From NCBI GenBank assembly GCA_944367465.1, contig CALVWO010000014.1, forward strand, positions 1 to 33,968: a stretch of 33,968 bases of DNA, in the 5' to 3' direction. Under the pieces are notes generated by a model that searched no databases, had not been told where the DNA came from, and worked only from the letters and a program-made list of their open reading frames with translations. Within the stretch, counting starts at the first letter, position 1, and each line of letters starts with the position of its first letter. Position numbers and translations under genes: made by a program. Shown piece by piece: positions 1 through 7,062 of this stretch. The DNA is from an uncultured Clostridia bacterium (GTDB lineage Bacteria; Bacillota; Clostridia; Christensenellales; Borkfalkiaceae).

Positions 1-127
1 GTGAGTTCGCCTCCCTCGGAAACGGGAGAGCCTGCGCCCGCTGCGCGGTGCTCGGCGGCTGCGCAACGCCCCCGCCGAAAACAGCTTGGGAAGCTGACGC
101 CATACCGCTAGGCGATTCCTGCAAATC
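1..127 (-). repeat. Structured repeat, distal copy (candidate ncRNA/leader domain)
   Basis: This is the first of two nearly identical units; the other is 146-271 and the start-to-start period is 145 nt. It differs from the second copy by only a few bases, for example around 76-84 and at 109. It holds small hairpins that both copies keep: CTCCC/GGGAG at 11-15/24-28 and AGCTT/AAGCT at 83-87/91-95. A consensus promoter at 287-315 points leftward through both copies, so the likely sense strand is minus. The unit starts at the window edge, so more copies or a downstream gene may lie to the left. I do not recognise it as a known riboswitch or RNA family. Confidence 0.55.
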
Positions 128-145
128 GGTGAAGAAAATGAAGTT

Positions 146-271
146 GTGAGTTCGCCTCCCTCGGAAACGGGAGAGCCTGCGCCCGCTGCGCGGTGCTCGG
201 CGGCTGCGCAACGCCCCCGCCGGAACGGCTTGGGAAGCTGACGCCATACCGCCAGGCGATTCCTGCAAATC
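146..271 (-). repeat. Structured repeat, promoter-proximal copy
   Basis: This is the second copy of the 126-127 nt unit, separated from the first by an 18-nt A/G-rich spacer (128-145). Internal hairpins are kept despite substitutions; the stem near 229-239 remains GCTT/AAGC. Read on the minus strand it would be the first domain of an RNA starting near 280. Two similar structured domains in tandem recall tandem aptamers such as glycine riboswitches, but the conserved bases of that class are not seen. Confidence 0.55.
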
Positions 272-286
272 ACTGCCAGTGCGTTT

Positions 287-315
287 ATTATAGCCGAATG
301 GCGCGGCGCTGTCAA
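287..315 (-). promoter_or_regulatory. Consensus sigma-A promoter reading into the repeats
   Basis: On the minus strand TTGACA (315-310) is followed after exactly 17 nt by TATAAT (292-287). Both hexamers match the vegetative consensus perfectly. Transcription would begin near 280 and run left through both repeats. The promoter is divergent from the one at 365-393. Confidence 0.8.
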
Positions 316-364
316 GCGCAAATCCGCCGCAATCGCAAAATTTTTACAAAATTGAAGGCGGGGC

Positions 365-393
365 TTGACCGGCGGCGCCGTCCGTGTTATGAT
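365..393 (+). promoter_or_regulatory. Sigma-A promoter for the GRAM-like gene
   Basis: TTGACC (365-370), a 17-nt spacer and TATGAT (388-393). It lies 20 nt upstream of the start codon at 414. Confidence 0.65.
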
Positions 394-413
394 ATGTAAA
401 AAAGGGGGGAGAT

Positions 414-788
414 ATGAGCAAGTCCAAGCGCGCAAGATTCCATCTGCGGTCGGGAGAGACCATCCTCAAACAGGGGATGATGGACTACTGTTCCACGGGC
501 AAATATATGCCGTTCGCGCCCGGAGACAGCATTCTTACGGACGAACGCTTCCATTTCGACGCCACGCTGCCCTCGGGAGAAAAGTTCTCCCTCGACATCC
601 CTCTCGCGGAGATCCTCGCCGTCGAGAAGGTGGGGATCCCGTTCCTCACGCGCAGCATGCGCATCCTCACGGGGCGCGGCGATCACCGCTTTAACGCTTT
701 TTTTGTGGGACGATGGTACAAGCCTGTCCGGAAAGCCGTGCAGGCGGCGCGCGCCGCCCGGGAAGCATCGGACGGCGGAGAGAAATAA
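414..788 (+). CDS. GRAM/PH-like domain protein (hypothetical)
   Basis: The product is 124 aa, with no signal peptide or membrane segment, so it is probably cytoplasmic. Its strand pattern resembles the GRAM/PH-like fold: a 'GE.ILKQG' start, then 'SILTDERFHF', 'FSLDIPLAEI' and 'RSMRILTGRG', ending in a basic Ala/Arg-rich helix. GRAM domains often bind lipids or partner proteins, but no ligand can be inferred here. The ATG at 414 is supported by a purine-rich Shine-Dalgarno at 402-411 and by the promoter at 365-393. The gene appears monocistronic, with a GC-rich hairpin following at 791-818. The coding call is firm and the domain call is moderate. Confidence 0.75.
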   Translation: MSKSKRARFHLRSGETILKQGMMDYCSTGKYMPFAPGDSILTDERFHFDATLPSGEKFSLDIPLAEILAVEKVGIPFLTRSMRILTGRGDHRFNAFFVGRWYKPVRKAVQAARAAREASDGGEK

Positions 789-790
789 GC

Positions 791-821
791 CGCGGCGCGC
801 CCGTACGGACGCGCCGCGTTT
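791..821 (+). terminator. Hairpin after the GRAM-like gene
   Basis: A 9-bp GC stem, CGCGGCGCG (791-799) with CGCGCCGCG (810-818), encloses a palindromic loop and is followed by only three T residues. It is a plausible but weak Rho-independent terminator. Confidence 0.45.
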
Positions 822-862
822 CCGGAAAAAGCGGAAAAGCGGACTGCCGCGGGAAGAATGGT

Positions 863-891
863 TTGCGTTTGCGCCCGTTTTATGCTATAAT
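863..891 (+). promoter_or_regulatory. Promoter giving a probably leaderless mRNA
   Basis: TTGCGT (863-868), a 17-nt spacer and an exact TATAAT (886-891). The next start codon is at 899, only 7 nt after the -10 box, where the transcription start is expected. There is no Shine-Dalgarno between them. Confidence 0.6.
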
Positions 892-898
892 ACGCTCC

Positions 899-1594
899 AT
901 GAAGGTGTTTGCGATCAGCGATCTGCATCTCTCCGGACTCAAGGAAAAGCCGATGAATATCTTCGGCGACGGCTGGGAGGGGCATTTCGAAAAAATCAAA
1001 GCCGACTGGGAATCCAGAGTCGCGGACGAGGATATCGTCCTCATCGGCGGCGACACGTCGTGGGGGATGAAACTCGAGGAGGGGATGTACGACGTGCGTT
1101 CCCTGGCGCCGCTCAGGGGCAGGAAGGTGTTCATCCGCGGGAATCACGACTACTGGTGGAACGGGATCACGCGCGTGCGTGCCGGCGCGCCCGACGATAC
1201 CTTCTTTTTTTTGCAGAACGACTGCGTGAAGATCGGGAACTATGTGATCGCCGGATCGCGCGGGTGGACATGCCCTGGCAGCGCCGACTACACAGAGCAC
1301 GACCGCATTCTCTATCTGCGCGAAGCGGAGCGGTTCCGCCTCGCGTTCCACGAAGTGCAGAAGGTGCGCAAAGAGGGGGATACGCTCATCGCGCTCATCC
1401 ACTATCCTCCCTTCAACGTGAAGCGGGAGGATACGCTCTTTACCGAGCTCTTTGAGCAGAACGGCGTGAACAAGGTGGTGTTCGGGCATCTGCACGGGAG
1501 CGGGTATTTCCCCTTAAAGTGCGAGAAAGCGGGGATCGAGTACTTTCTCACTTCCTGCGACAAGGCAAAATTTTCTCTCACCCAAATCGACTGA
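899..1594 (+). CDS. Calcineurin-like metallophosphoesterase
   Basis: The product is 231 aa. It has the ordered metal-ligand motifs of the calcineurin-like superfamily: D8-L-H10, G-G-D52, G-N82-H83-D, an 'IHYPPF' His and a C-terminal 'GHLHG'. These bind two metal ions that hydrolyse phosphate esters; the substrate is unknown. No signal peptide is visible, so it is cytoplasmic. The ATG at 899 begins with the conserved first strand 'MKVFAISDLH'. No Shine-Dalgarno precedes it, and it sits where the promoter at 863-891 should start transcription, which suggests a leaderless mRNA. The pyr promoter starts just after its stop codon. Confidence 0.9.
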   Translation: MKVFAISDLHLSGLKEKPMNIFGDGWEGHFEKIKADWESRVADEDIVLIGGDTSWGMKLEEGMYDVRSLAPLRGRKVFIRGNHDYWWNGITRVRAGAPDDTFFFLQNDCVKIGNYVIAGSRGWTCPGSADYTEHDRILYLREAERFRLAFHEVQKVRKEGDTLIALIHYPPFNVKREDTLFTELFEQNGVNKVVFGHLHGSGYFPLKCEKAGIEYFLTSCDKAKFSLTQID

Positions 1595-1599
1595 AACTC

Positions 1600-1628
1600 T
1601 TGCCTTTTGCGGAAGGGTATGCTATACT
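1600..1628 (+). promoter_or_regulatory. pyr operon promoter
   Basis: TTGCCT (1600-1605), a 17-nt spacer and TATACT (1623-1628). Transcription would start near 1635, giving a leader of about 128 nt that carries the PyrR attenuator. Confidence 0.65.
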
Positions 1629-1634
1629 ATCTGC

Positions 1635-1745
1635 AAGAGCAGTTCTTTAAGAGCGGCACAGAGATGCCGACAAGACGCCTTGCTTCATTTATGCTTTACG
1701 AAGATGAAACGGTCTTGCGGTATCATGTCCGCAGGACTTTTTTTT
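1635..1745 (+). promoter_or_regulatory. PyrR-binding attenuator leader of the pyr operon
   Basis: The leader contains a PyrR-type binding hairpin: stem CGGCA/TGCCG (1654-1658/1665-1669) with a CAGAGA loop (1659-1664), preceded by TTCTTTAA (1643-1650) and followed by ACAAGAC. The CAAGAC at 1671-1676 can pair with GTCTTG at 1712-1717, which is the 5' arm of the terminator, so the two structures are mutually exclusive. In the known Firmicutes mechanism, UMP-bound PyrR stabilises the binding hairpin, the terminator forms and the operon is switched off. The layout matches that mechanism; the regulation itself is inferred. Confidence 0.85.
1712..1745 (+). terminator. Attenuator terminator upstream of pyrR
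   Basis: A 9-bp stem, GTCTTGCGG (1712-1720) with CCGCAGGAC (1729-1737), is followed by eight T residues. It ends 18 nt before the pyrR start. Confidence 0.85.
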
Positions 1746-1762
1746 GAGCTGCGGGGAAGGAA

Positions 1763-2314
1763 ATGGGAAAACAAACGGAAACCGTGCCGGTCATCATGAA
1801 CCCGGAAGGCATGCGCCGCAGCATCGTACGGCTCTCGCACGAGATCGAGGAGCGCAACGAGGGGCTCGCGGATGTGGCGCTCGTCGGCGTCAAACGCGGC
1901 GGCGAGGTCGTCGCGCGCCGTCTGCAGCGGGAGTTTGCCGCGTCGGGGCGGGGCGAAGTTCCCTGCGCGGGGCTGGATATCGCCATGACGCGCGACGATC
2001 TCGTATCGGCGTTCATTCTGCCCGACGCCGAAAAGAACGACCTCGGGTTTTCGCTCGATAAAAAGACGGTCGTGCTGTGCGACGACGTCCTGCATACGGG
2101 CAGGAGCGCCGTGGCGGGCATCGAGGCGCTTTTCCGCCTCGGGCGCCCCGCGAAGATACAGCTCCTGGTGCTCGTCGACCGCGGCGGGCGGGAGCTGCCC
2201 GTGCGGGCGGACTTCGTGGGGAAAAACGTGCCCACATCCAAAGAGGAATATATCAGCGTACAATTCACCGAACTCGGGGCGGCGGAGGACGCGCTGACGA
2301 TCATAAGGAGATGA
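1763..2314 (+). CDS. pyrR: Bifunctional pyr operon regulator / uracil phosphoribosyltransferase PyrR
   Basis: The product is 183 aa, the usual PyrR length. Residues 103-116 form the PRPP-binding loop (VVLCDDVLHTGRSA), and 'LVDRGGRELPVRADFVGKN' is the PyrR signature after it. PyrR binds the pyr leader RNA in response to UMP and PRPP, and has uracil phosphoribosyltransferase activity. It is the first gene of the operon, directly behind its own attenuator at 1635-1745, so it should autoregulate. The ATG at 1763 has an AAGGA-type ribosome site just upstream. Its last codons overlap the Shine-Dalgarno of pyrB. Confidence 0.95.
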   Translation: MGKQTETVPVIMNPEGMRRSIVRLSHEIEERNEGLADVALVGVKRGGEVVARRLQREFAASGRGEVPCAGLDIAMTRDDLVSAFILPDAEKNDLGFSLDKKTVVLCDDVLHTGRSAVAGIEALFRLGRPAKIQLLVLVDRGGRELPVRADFVGKNVPTSKEEYISVQFTELGAAEDALTIIRR

Positions 2315-2316
2315 CG

Positions 2317-3237
2317 ATGTTGAAACACAAGGACGTTCTGGGGCTCTTCGAGCTCGACGCCGAGGAGATCGACGAGATCCTCACCGTCGGCATGAGCATG
2401 AAAAAGCTCCTCCGCCAGAATATCAAAAAACTGCCGCATCTGCAGGGGAAGTCGGTCACGACGCTCTTTTACGAGAACAGCACGCGCACCCGCTGCAGCT
2501 TTGAACTCGCCGCAAAATATATGGGGGCGCACGTCGTGAATATCTCCGCGTCCTCCTCCTCCGTGCAGAAGGGCGAGACGCTCGTCGATACGGGCAAGAC
2601 GCTGGACGCGATGAAGAACGACGTTATCGTCATCCGTCATCCCATGGGCGGGGCGCCCGTGCTGCTGGCAAAGACGGTGAAGGCGCACGTCGTCAACGCG
2701 GGCGACGGCATGAACGAACATCCCTCGCAGGCGCTTCTGGATATGCTCACGATGCGCGAAAATTTCGGCTCTCTGGAGGGGCTCACCGTAGCGATCATGG
2801 GCGATATCCGCCATTCGCGCGTGGCGAAGAGCAATCTGTTCGGACTGCGGAAGATGGGCGCGACGGTCAGGATGTTCGCGCCGAGCACCCTCATGCCGAC
2901 GGATATCGACAAGATGGGCGCGGTCGTCTGCCGCTCCCGCGAGGAGGCGGTGGAGGGCGCCGACGTCGTGATGGGGCTCAGGATCCAGCTCGAGCGCCAG
3001 CATGCCGGCAATTTCCCTTCCCTCGGCGAATATGCCAGATTCTACGGCGTGAACGAGGAGATCATGAAGTATGCGAAGCCGAACGCGCTCGTCATGCACC
3101 CGGGGCCCGTCAACCGCGGCGTGGAGCTCACGAGCGGGCTCATCGACGGCGATACGAGCCGCATCGAGGAACAGGTGCTCTCCGGCATTGCGGTCAGAAT
3201 GGCGATCCTCTTCCTGCTCACAAAGGAGGAAATTTGA
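2317..3237 (+). CDS. pyrB: Aspartate carbamoyltransferase catalytic subunit
   Basis: The product is 306 aa. It catalyses carbamoyl phosphate plus aspartate to N-carbamoylaspartate, the committed step of UMP synthesis. The carbamoyl-phosphate loop STRTR is at 55-59 and the HPGPVNRG motif begins at H261, both diagnostic for the family. No pyrI is adjacent, which fits the unregulated Firmicutes-type trimer. Two ATGs lie near the start. I chose 2317 because AAGGAG at 2305-2310 is 6 nt away, whereas the ATG at 2311 would touch it. The pyrR stop is 2 nt upstream, so translation is probably coupled. Confidence 0.95.
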   Translation: MLKHKDVLGLFELDAEEIDEILTVGMSMKKLLRQNIKKLPHLQGKSVTTLFYENSTRTRCSFELAAKYMGAHVVNISASSSSVQKGETLVDTGKTLDAMKNDVIVIRHPMGGAPVLLAKTVKAHVVNAGDGMNEHPSQALLDMLTMRENFGSLEGLTVAIMGDIRHSRVAKSNLFGLRKMGATVRMFAPSTLMPTDIDKMGAVVCRSREEAVEGADVVMGLRIQLERQHAGNFPSLGEYARFYGVNEEIMKYAKPNALVMHPGPVNRGVELTSGLIDGDTSRIEEQVLSGIAVRMAILFLLTKEEI

Positions 3238-3238
3238 A

Positions 3239-4495
3239 ATGATCATCAAAAATGCAGAAGTCGTCCTGGAAGACGGCGTGAAAAAAGTGGATATCCGCAT
3301 CGAGAACGGCAGGATCGCCGAGATCGGGCGCGGGCTCGGGGGCGGGGACGCCGTCGACTGCAAGGGGCTCACGGTGCTGCCGGGGCTCATCGATATGCAC
3401 GTGCATCTGCGCGAGCCGGGTTTCGAAAAGAAGGAAGATATTTTAAGCGGCAGCCGCGCCGCCGTCAGGGGCGGGTTCACGCAGGTGTGCTGCATGCCCA
3501 ATACCAAGCCCGTTACCGATAACAAGGTCGTCGTGTCCTACATCAAAAACCGCGCGAAGGAGGTAAATCTCTGCAAAGTCAACCCCGTCGGCGCGATCAC
3601 CGAGGGGCAGGAGGGGAACAACCTCGCCGCCATCGGTGGCATGAAGGCGGCGGGCGCCGTCGCGATCTCGGAGGACGGCAAGAGCGTTCCCTCCACAAAG
3701 ATCATGGCGAACGCCATGCAGTACGCGGCGGACTTCGGGCTCAGATGCCTGTGCCATTGCGAGGACAGCTCGCTCGTGGACGGCGGCGTCGTCAACGAGG
3801 GCTACTATTCCACGCTCACGGGGCTGAAGGGAAGCATCCGCGCCGCGGAGGACATCATCATCGCGCGCGAGATCTGCCTTGCCGAGAGCCTCTCGCTGCC
3901 CGTGCATATCTGCCACGTCTCCACTTACAGCGGCGTGCAGCTCATCCGCGAGGCGAAGGCGCGCGGCGTACAGGTCACGGCGGAGACCTGCCCGCACTAT
4001 TTCACGCTCACCGACGAGGTGATCGCCTCGTTCGATACGAACACCAAGGTCAATCCGCCCATCCGCGAGGAGAAGGACAGGCTCGCCATCATCGAGGGGC
4101 TGAAAGACGGCACGCTCGACTGCATCGTCACCGATCACGCCCCGCACCACTTCGACGATAAAAACGTGGAGTATGCGCTTGCGGCGTTCGGCATCAGCGG
4201 ACTTGAGACCTCGTTCGCGCTCTCCTATACGCAGCTTGTCCGCGGAGGGGCGCTCAGCCTTCCGGAACTCGCCGCAAAGATGAGCGCGAATCCCGCGCGC
4301 ATCCTCTCTCTGGAGGGCGGCGCGATCGCCGTGGGGCAGCCCGCCGATCTCACCGTCGTCGACCTGAATGAAAAGTGGACGATCGACCCGAAGGACTTTG
4401 TCTCGAAGGGCAAAAACACGCCCTTTGCGGGCAGAGAGGTCTACGGGAAGGTGAAGTACACGATCGTCGACGGAGAGGTCAAATATCAGAATTAA
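3239..4495 (+). CDS. pyrC: Dihydroorotase
   Basis: The product is 418 aa, the length of the long type I dihydroorotases of Gram-positive bacteria. It cyclises carbamoylaspartate to dihydroorotate in the cytoplasm. The metal ligands H54-V-H56-LREPG are present, as is the 'TDHAPH' motif with catalytic-position D299. The middle metal-bridging region reads 'AISEDGKSV', with Asp where some families use a carbamylated Lys. The ATG at 3239 follows the pyrB stop by 1 nt and has AAAGGAGG at 3222-3229. Directly after the stop codon comes a composite repeat that separates pyrC from pyrF. Confidence 0.95.
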   Translation: MIIKNAEVVLEDGVKKVDIRIENGRIAEIGRGLGGGDAVDCKGLTVLPGLIDMHVHLREPGFEKKEDILSGSRAAVRGGFTQVCCMPNTKPVTDNKVVVSYIKNRAKEVNLCKVNPVGAITEGQEGNNLAAIGGMKAAGAVAISEDGKSVPSTKIMANAMQYAADFGLRCLCHCEDSSLVDGGVVNEGYYSTLTGLKGSIRAAEDIIIAREICLAESLSLPVHICHVSTYSGVQLIREAKARGVQVTAETCPHYFTLTDEVIASFDTNTKVNPPIREEKDRLAIIEGLKDGTLDCIVTDHAPHHFDDKNVEYALAAFGISGLETSFALSYTQLVRGGALSLPELAAKMSANPARILSLEGGAIAVGQPADLTVVDLNEKWTIDPKDFVSKGKNTPFAGREVYGKVKYTIVDGEVKYQN

Positions 4496-4496
4496 A

Positions 4497-4645
4497 TTCA
4501 CACTTTTTTCCGCGAACTGACGCGGAAAAAAGTCGTGATATTGAGAGACAACCCATTGCACGGTATAAATGCCTGACAATGTGTTTTCTCTCGCCGCCGC
4601 TGTTTTCGCAACAGTATAACACGCGGCGGCTCACTCTTTCCCCAT
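4497..4645 (+). repeat. Composite intergenic element, copy A (covarying hairpins)
   Basis: The element starts 1-2 nt after the pyrC stop. Hairpin 1 is TCAC, a 13-bp stem, loop AACTGA (4515-4520), the complementary arm, one bulged C, then GTGA. The 'GAGAGACAACCC' block follows. Hairpin 2 is CATTG/CAATG (4554-4558/4577-4581) followed by a T-run. Hairpin 3 is GCCGCCGC/GCGGCGGC (4593-4600/4623-4630) around CTGTT...AACAG. Copy B at 15271-15420 has the same order, loop, bulge and hairpin 3, but a different hairpin 1 stem that is fully compensated. The function is unknown; hairpin 2 could act as a weak terminator inside the pyr operon. Confidence 0.75.
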
Positions 4646-4951
4646 AAGCGCAGGTATGCGCAAATGTGGGGTGAGCGGCGCGTTATGCGCACCACCACGG
4701 TGCGGTGTGCGCGCGCCGCGAACTAAGAAATTGCCATTTCAGCGGCAATTTCGTGACCGAAGCGACACACTACCTTGGTGTCGCTGAGACGGGCGCAGGG
4801 AAACCCTGCTTGCGCGAGTGATTTAAAAGCCACAAGCGACAAATTGCGAGCGCTGCGGTACGACAATGCCGTGAGATTGAGAGACAACCCAACAAGTGAA
4901 GCCTTTCGCAACCATTTCAAATAAGACAATATCTTTCAGGAGAACCTACGC
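4646..4951 (+). repeat. Palindrome-rich repeat mosaic before pyrF
   Basis: No gene is seen here. The stretch is a chain of palindromes: GCTCA...CCCCA / TGGGG-TGAGC (about 4629-4675), AAATTGCC/GGCAATTT around 4727-4751, and AGCGACAC/GTGTCGCT (4761-4768/4778-4785). The module GGCGCAGGGAAACC...TGCGCGAGTGATTTA at 4792-4825 recurs at 15446-15479 and, shortened, near 15540-15567. At 4870-4890 is the 3' flank of the composite element (CGTGAGATT...GACAACCC) without its 5' arm, so it is a truncated third copy. Only the last 15 nt look like an ordinary leader, with AGGAG upstream of pyrF. Confidence 0.6.
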
Positions 4952-5863
4952 ATGATCATCGATAAACTCATTGAAAAAATCATCGCAACACAGAATCCCA
5001 CCTGCGTGGGGCTGGATACCCAGCTCGACTACCTGCCCGATGAGATGCGCGCGGGCGTGATGACGTGCGGGGACGCGGCGGCAGCCATTCTCGCCTTCAA
5101 CAAAAAGCTCATCGACAGCGTGTACGATATCGTTCCCTCCGTCAAAGTCCAGGTCGCCTATTACGAGCAGTACGGGGCGGCGGGCATGCAGGCGTTCCTC
5201 GATACCGTCGCTTACGCGAAGGAGCGGGGGCTCGTCGTCATTGCCGACTGCAAGCGCAACGATATCGGCTCCACCGCGGGGCGCTATTCCGCGGCATATC
5301 TCGGCGAAACGGCGCTCGGGGAAAAGAACGTCTCCGTCGCGGGTTGCGACTTCCTCACCGTCAACGCCTATCTCGGCACCGACGGCGTCCAGCCCTTCCT
5401 CGACGACTGCAAAAAATACGACCGCGGGCTCTTCATCCTCGTCAAGACGAGCAACCCCTCGTCGGGCGAATTGCAGGATCTGAAACTCTCCGACGGGCGT
5501 ACCGTGTATGAGTGCATGGGCGACATGGTCGAGGGCTGGGGTTCGGACATGGTGGGCGCATACGGCTATTCCGCCGTCGGCGCGGTGGTGGGCGCAACGC
5601 ACCCCGCCGAGGCGAAGATCCTGCGCGACCGCCTTCCGCACACCTTCTTCCTCATCCCCGGCTACGGCGCGCAGGGCGGCAAGGCGGAGATGCTCAAAAA
5701 CTGTTTCGACGCAAACGGTCTGGGCGGCGTGGTCAACAATTCGCGCGGCATCCTCACCGCGTATAAAAAGAACGGCGGAACGTTCTGGGAGGCGGCGCGC
5801 GCGGCGTGCCTCGCCATGAAGGCGGATCTTCTTTCCGTATTGGGGGAAATATGCGCGAAGTAA
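4952..5863 (+). CDS. pyrF: Orotidine 5'-phosphate decarboxylase (type 2 family)
   Basis: The product is 303 aa, the length of the longer 'type 2' OMP decarboxylases; the short PyrF family is about 230-240 aa. It converts OMP to UMP. The catalytic D99-C-K101-RNDIGST motif supplies the Lys/Asp network, and 'IPGYGAQGG' is the C-terminal phosphate-binding loop. The ATG has CAGGAG about 9 nt upstream. The 456-nt gap from pyrC is filled by repeats, and no clear separate promoter is seen. The 3' end overlaps pyrK by 13 nt, so the two are translationally coupled. Confidence 0.93.
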   Translation: MIIDKLIEKIIATQNPTCVGLDTQLDYLPDEMRAGVMTCGDAAAAILAFNKKLIDSVYDIVPSVKVQVAYYEQYGAAGMQAFLDTVAYAKERGLVVIADCKRNDIGSTAGRYSAAYLGETALGEKNVSVAGCDFLTVNAYLGTDGVQPFLDDCKKYDRGLFILVKTSNPSSGELQDLKLSDGRTVYECMGDMVEGWGSDMVGAYGYSAVGAVVGATHPAEAKILRDRLPHTFFLIPGYGAQGGKAEMLKNCFDANGLGGVVNNSRGILTAYKKNGGTFWEAARAACLAMKADLLSVLGEICAK

Positions 5864-6603
5864 CTGCAACGGTGCTGGAAAACAAACGCATCGCCGACGA
5901 AGTTTATATGCTCACGTTTGCCACGGAGGACGAGATCCCCGTCCGTCCCGGGCAGTTCTGCATGGTGGGCGTGGGCGGATTTCCGCTCCGCCGTCCCATC
6001 GCCGTATGCAAGGCGGAAGGGGAGCGCATCACCGTATGTTACCGCCTCAAGGGCAGCGGCACGCGTGCGCTTGCGCGCGAATACAAGCAGGGTGAAAAGC
6101 TCTCCGTCCTGCTGCCGCTCGGCAACGGGTTCTATGTAAAGGAGAACGAGGAGCGCGTCGCCGTCGTGGGCGGCGGCGTGGGCATCTTCCCGCTCATCGC
6201 CGCGATACGCGCTTACAGCAAGACGAAACACGTCTATTCGTACATGGGATTCCGCAACCGCGCCGCTCTGTGCATGGAGTATGAGCTCATGCGCAGCGAA
6301 AAGCTCGTCGTCGCCACCGACGACGGCTCCATCGGCTTTCACGGAACGGCGGTGCAGGCGTTCATGCGCGAGTACGACGAGGTCAAGCCCGACGTCGTTC
6401 TCGCATGCGGTCCCGCGCCCATGCTGCGGGCACTCAAAGTCGCCATGGAGGGCAAGGGCGTGCCCGTCTACGTCTCGCTGGAAGAGCGCATGGGCTGCGG
6501 CATCGGCGCCTGCCTCGTGTGCGTCTGCGAAACGACGGGCGGCGCGCACGCCCGCGTCTGCAAAGACGGCCCCGTGTTCGAGATCAACGACGTGGTGCTG
6601 TAA
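5851..6603 (+). CDS. pyrK: Dihydroorotate dehydrogenase electron-transfer subunit
   Basis: The product is 250 aa. PyrK pairs with class 1B PyrD and passes electrons from dihydroorotate to NAD+ through FAD and a [2Fe-2S] cluster. The FAD-binding 'FPLRRPIAV' is at about 44-52, the nucleotide-binding 'VVGGGVGIFPL' at 105-115, and the cluster Cys residues are C216, C221, C224 and C237. The ATG at 5851 has GGGGAAAT upstream and overlaps the end of pyrF. It is separated from pyrD by two small membrane-protein genes, which is not the usual arrangement. Confidence 0.93.
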   Translation: MREVTATVLENKRIADEVYMLTFATEDEIPVRPGQFCMVGVGGFPLRRPIAVCKAEGERITVCYRLKGSGTRALAREYKQGEKLSVLLPLGNGFYVKENEERVAVVGGGVGIFPLIAAIRAYSKTKHVYSYMGFRNRAALCMEYELMRSEKLVVATDDGSIGFHGTAVQAFMREYDEVKPDVVLACGPAPMLRALKVAMEGKGVPVYVSLEERMGCGIGACLVCVCETTGGAHARVCKDGPVFEINDVVL

Positions 6604-6606
6604 ACG

Positions 6607-7062
6607 ATGGAAGAAGAGATCATCGCACGGCGGAAAAACGGGCTCTTTCTCTCGTACGGCCTCGTGCTCGCCCTCCTTGTCGTCTTTACGGGCGTCTCCT
6701 TCTGGGCGTTTGCGGGGCTGGGGAGCATGGCGATAATTTTCATAGTCATTTTCTGCGCGGTCGTCCTTTTCACGGCGGTATTCACGGTGCGTGCGCTGGT
6801 GCGCCTCAGCCGCGTTCCCCAAGTGATCGCGTCGCGCGAGGGGGATACGCTCGTATTTCTGGGCGAACGCGTCAGGCTCTCCGCGATCGAGGACGTCCGC
6901 TACCGTCACGCGCGCAGCCGCTACGGCATGCAGAGCTGGGGCAGGCTCACGGTCTTTCTCAAAGAGGGCAGAACGCTCGAATGCGACTATGTGGCGGAGG
7001 TCGACCGCGTACAGGATCGTCTCCTCGCACTCAAATACGAATACGCCGCCAAGGAGGAGTAA
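6607..7062 (+). CDS. Small membrane protein with PH-like tail, paralogue 1
   Basis: The product is 151 aa. It has a short cytoplasmic start (MEEEIIARR), two hydrophobic segments at about 13-33 and 38-60, and a soluble tail with strand-rich 'LVFLGERVRLSAIEDVRYRHARSRYG' and 'WGRLTVFLKEGRTLECDYVAEV'. The tail resembles bacterial PH-like domains. It lies 3 nt after pyrK and shares a TAATG junction with the next gene, which encodes a clear paralogue. Its place inside the pyr operon is unexplained; a role in membrane association of the pathway is only a guess. Confidence 0.8.
   Translation: MEEEIIARRKNGLFLSYGLVLALLVVFTGVSFWAFAGLGSMAIIFIVIFCAVVLFTAVFTVRALVRLSRVPQVIASREGDTLVFLGERVRLSAIEDVRYRHARSRYGMQSWGRLTVFLKEGRTLECDYVAEVDRVQDRLLALKYEYAAKEE

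Noticed and set aside
1..271. CRISPR array
   Set aside because: Only two units, 126-127 nt long with an 18-nt spacer; CRISPR repeats are 23-50 nt and no cas gene is present.
1..280. Glycine, cobalamin, TPP or T-box riboswitch
   Set aside because: The tandem layout and hairpins are suggestive, but I could not find the conserved core bases of any of these classes on either strand.
193..399. 68-codon frame through the second repeat
   Set aside because: It runs across a structured repeat and the divergent promoters and has no ribosome site.
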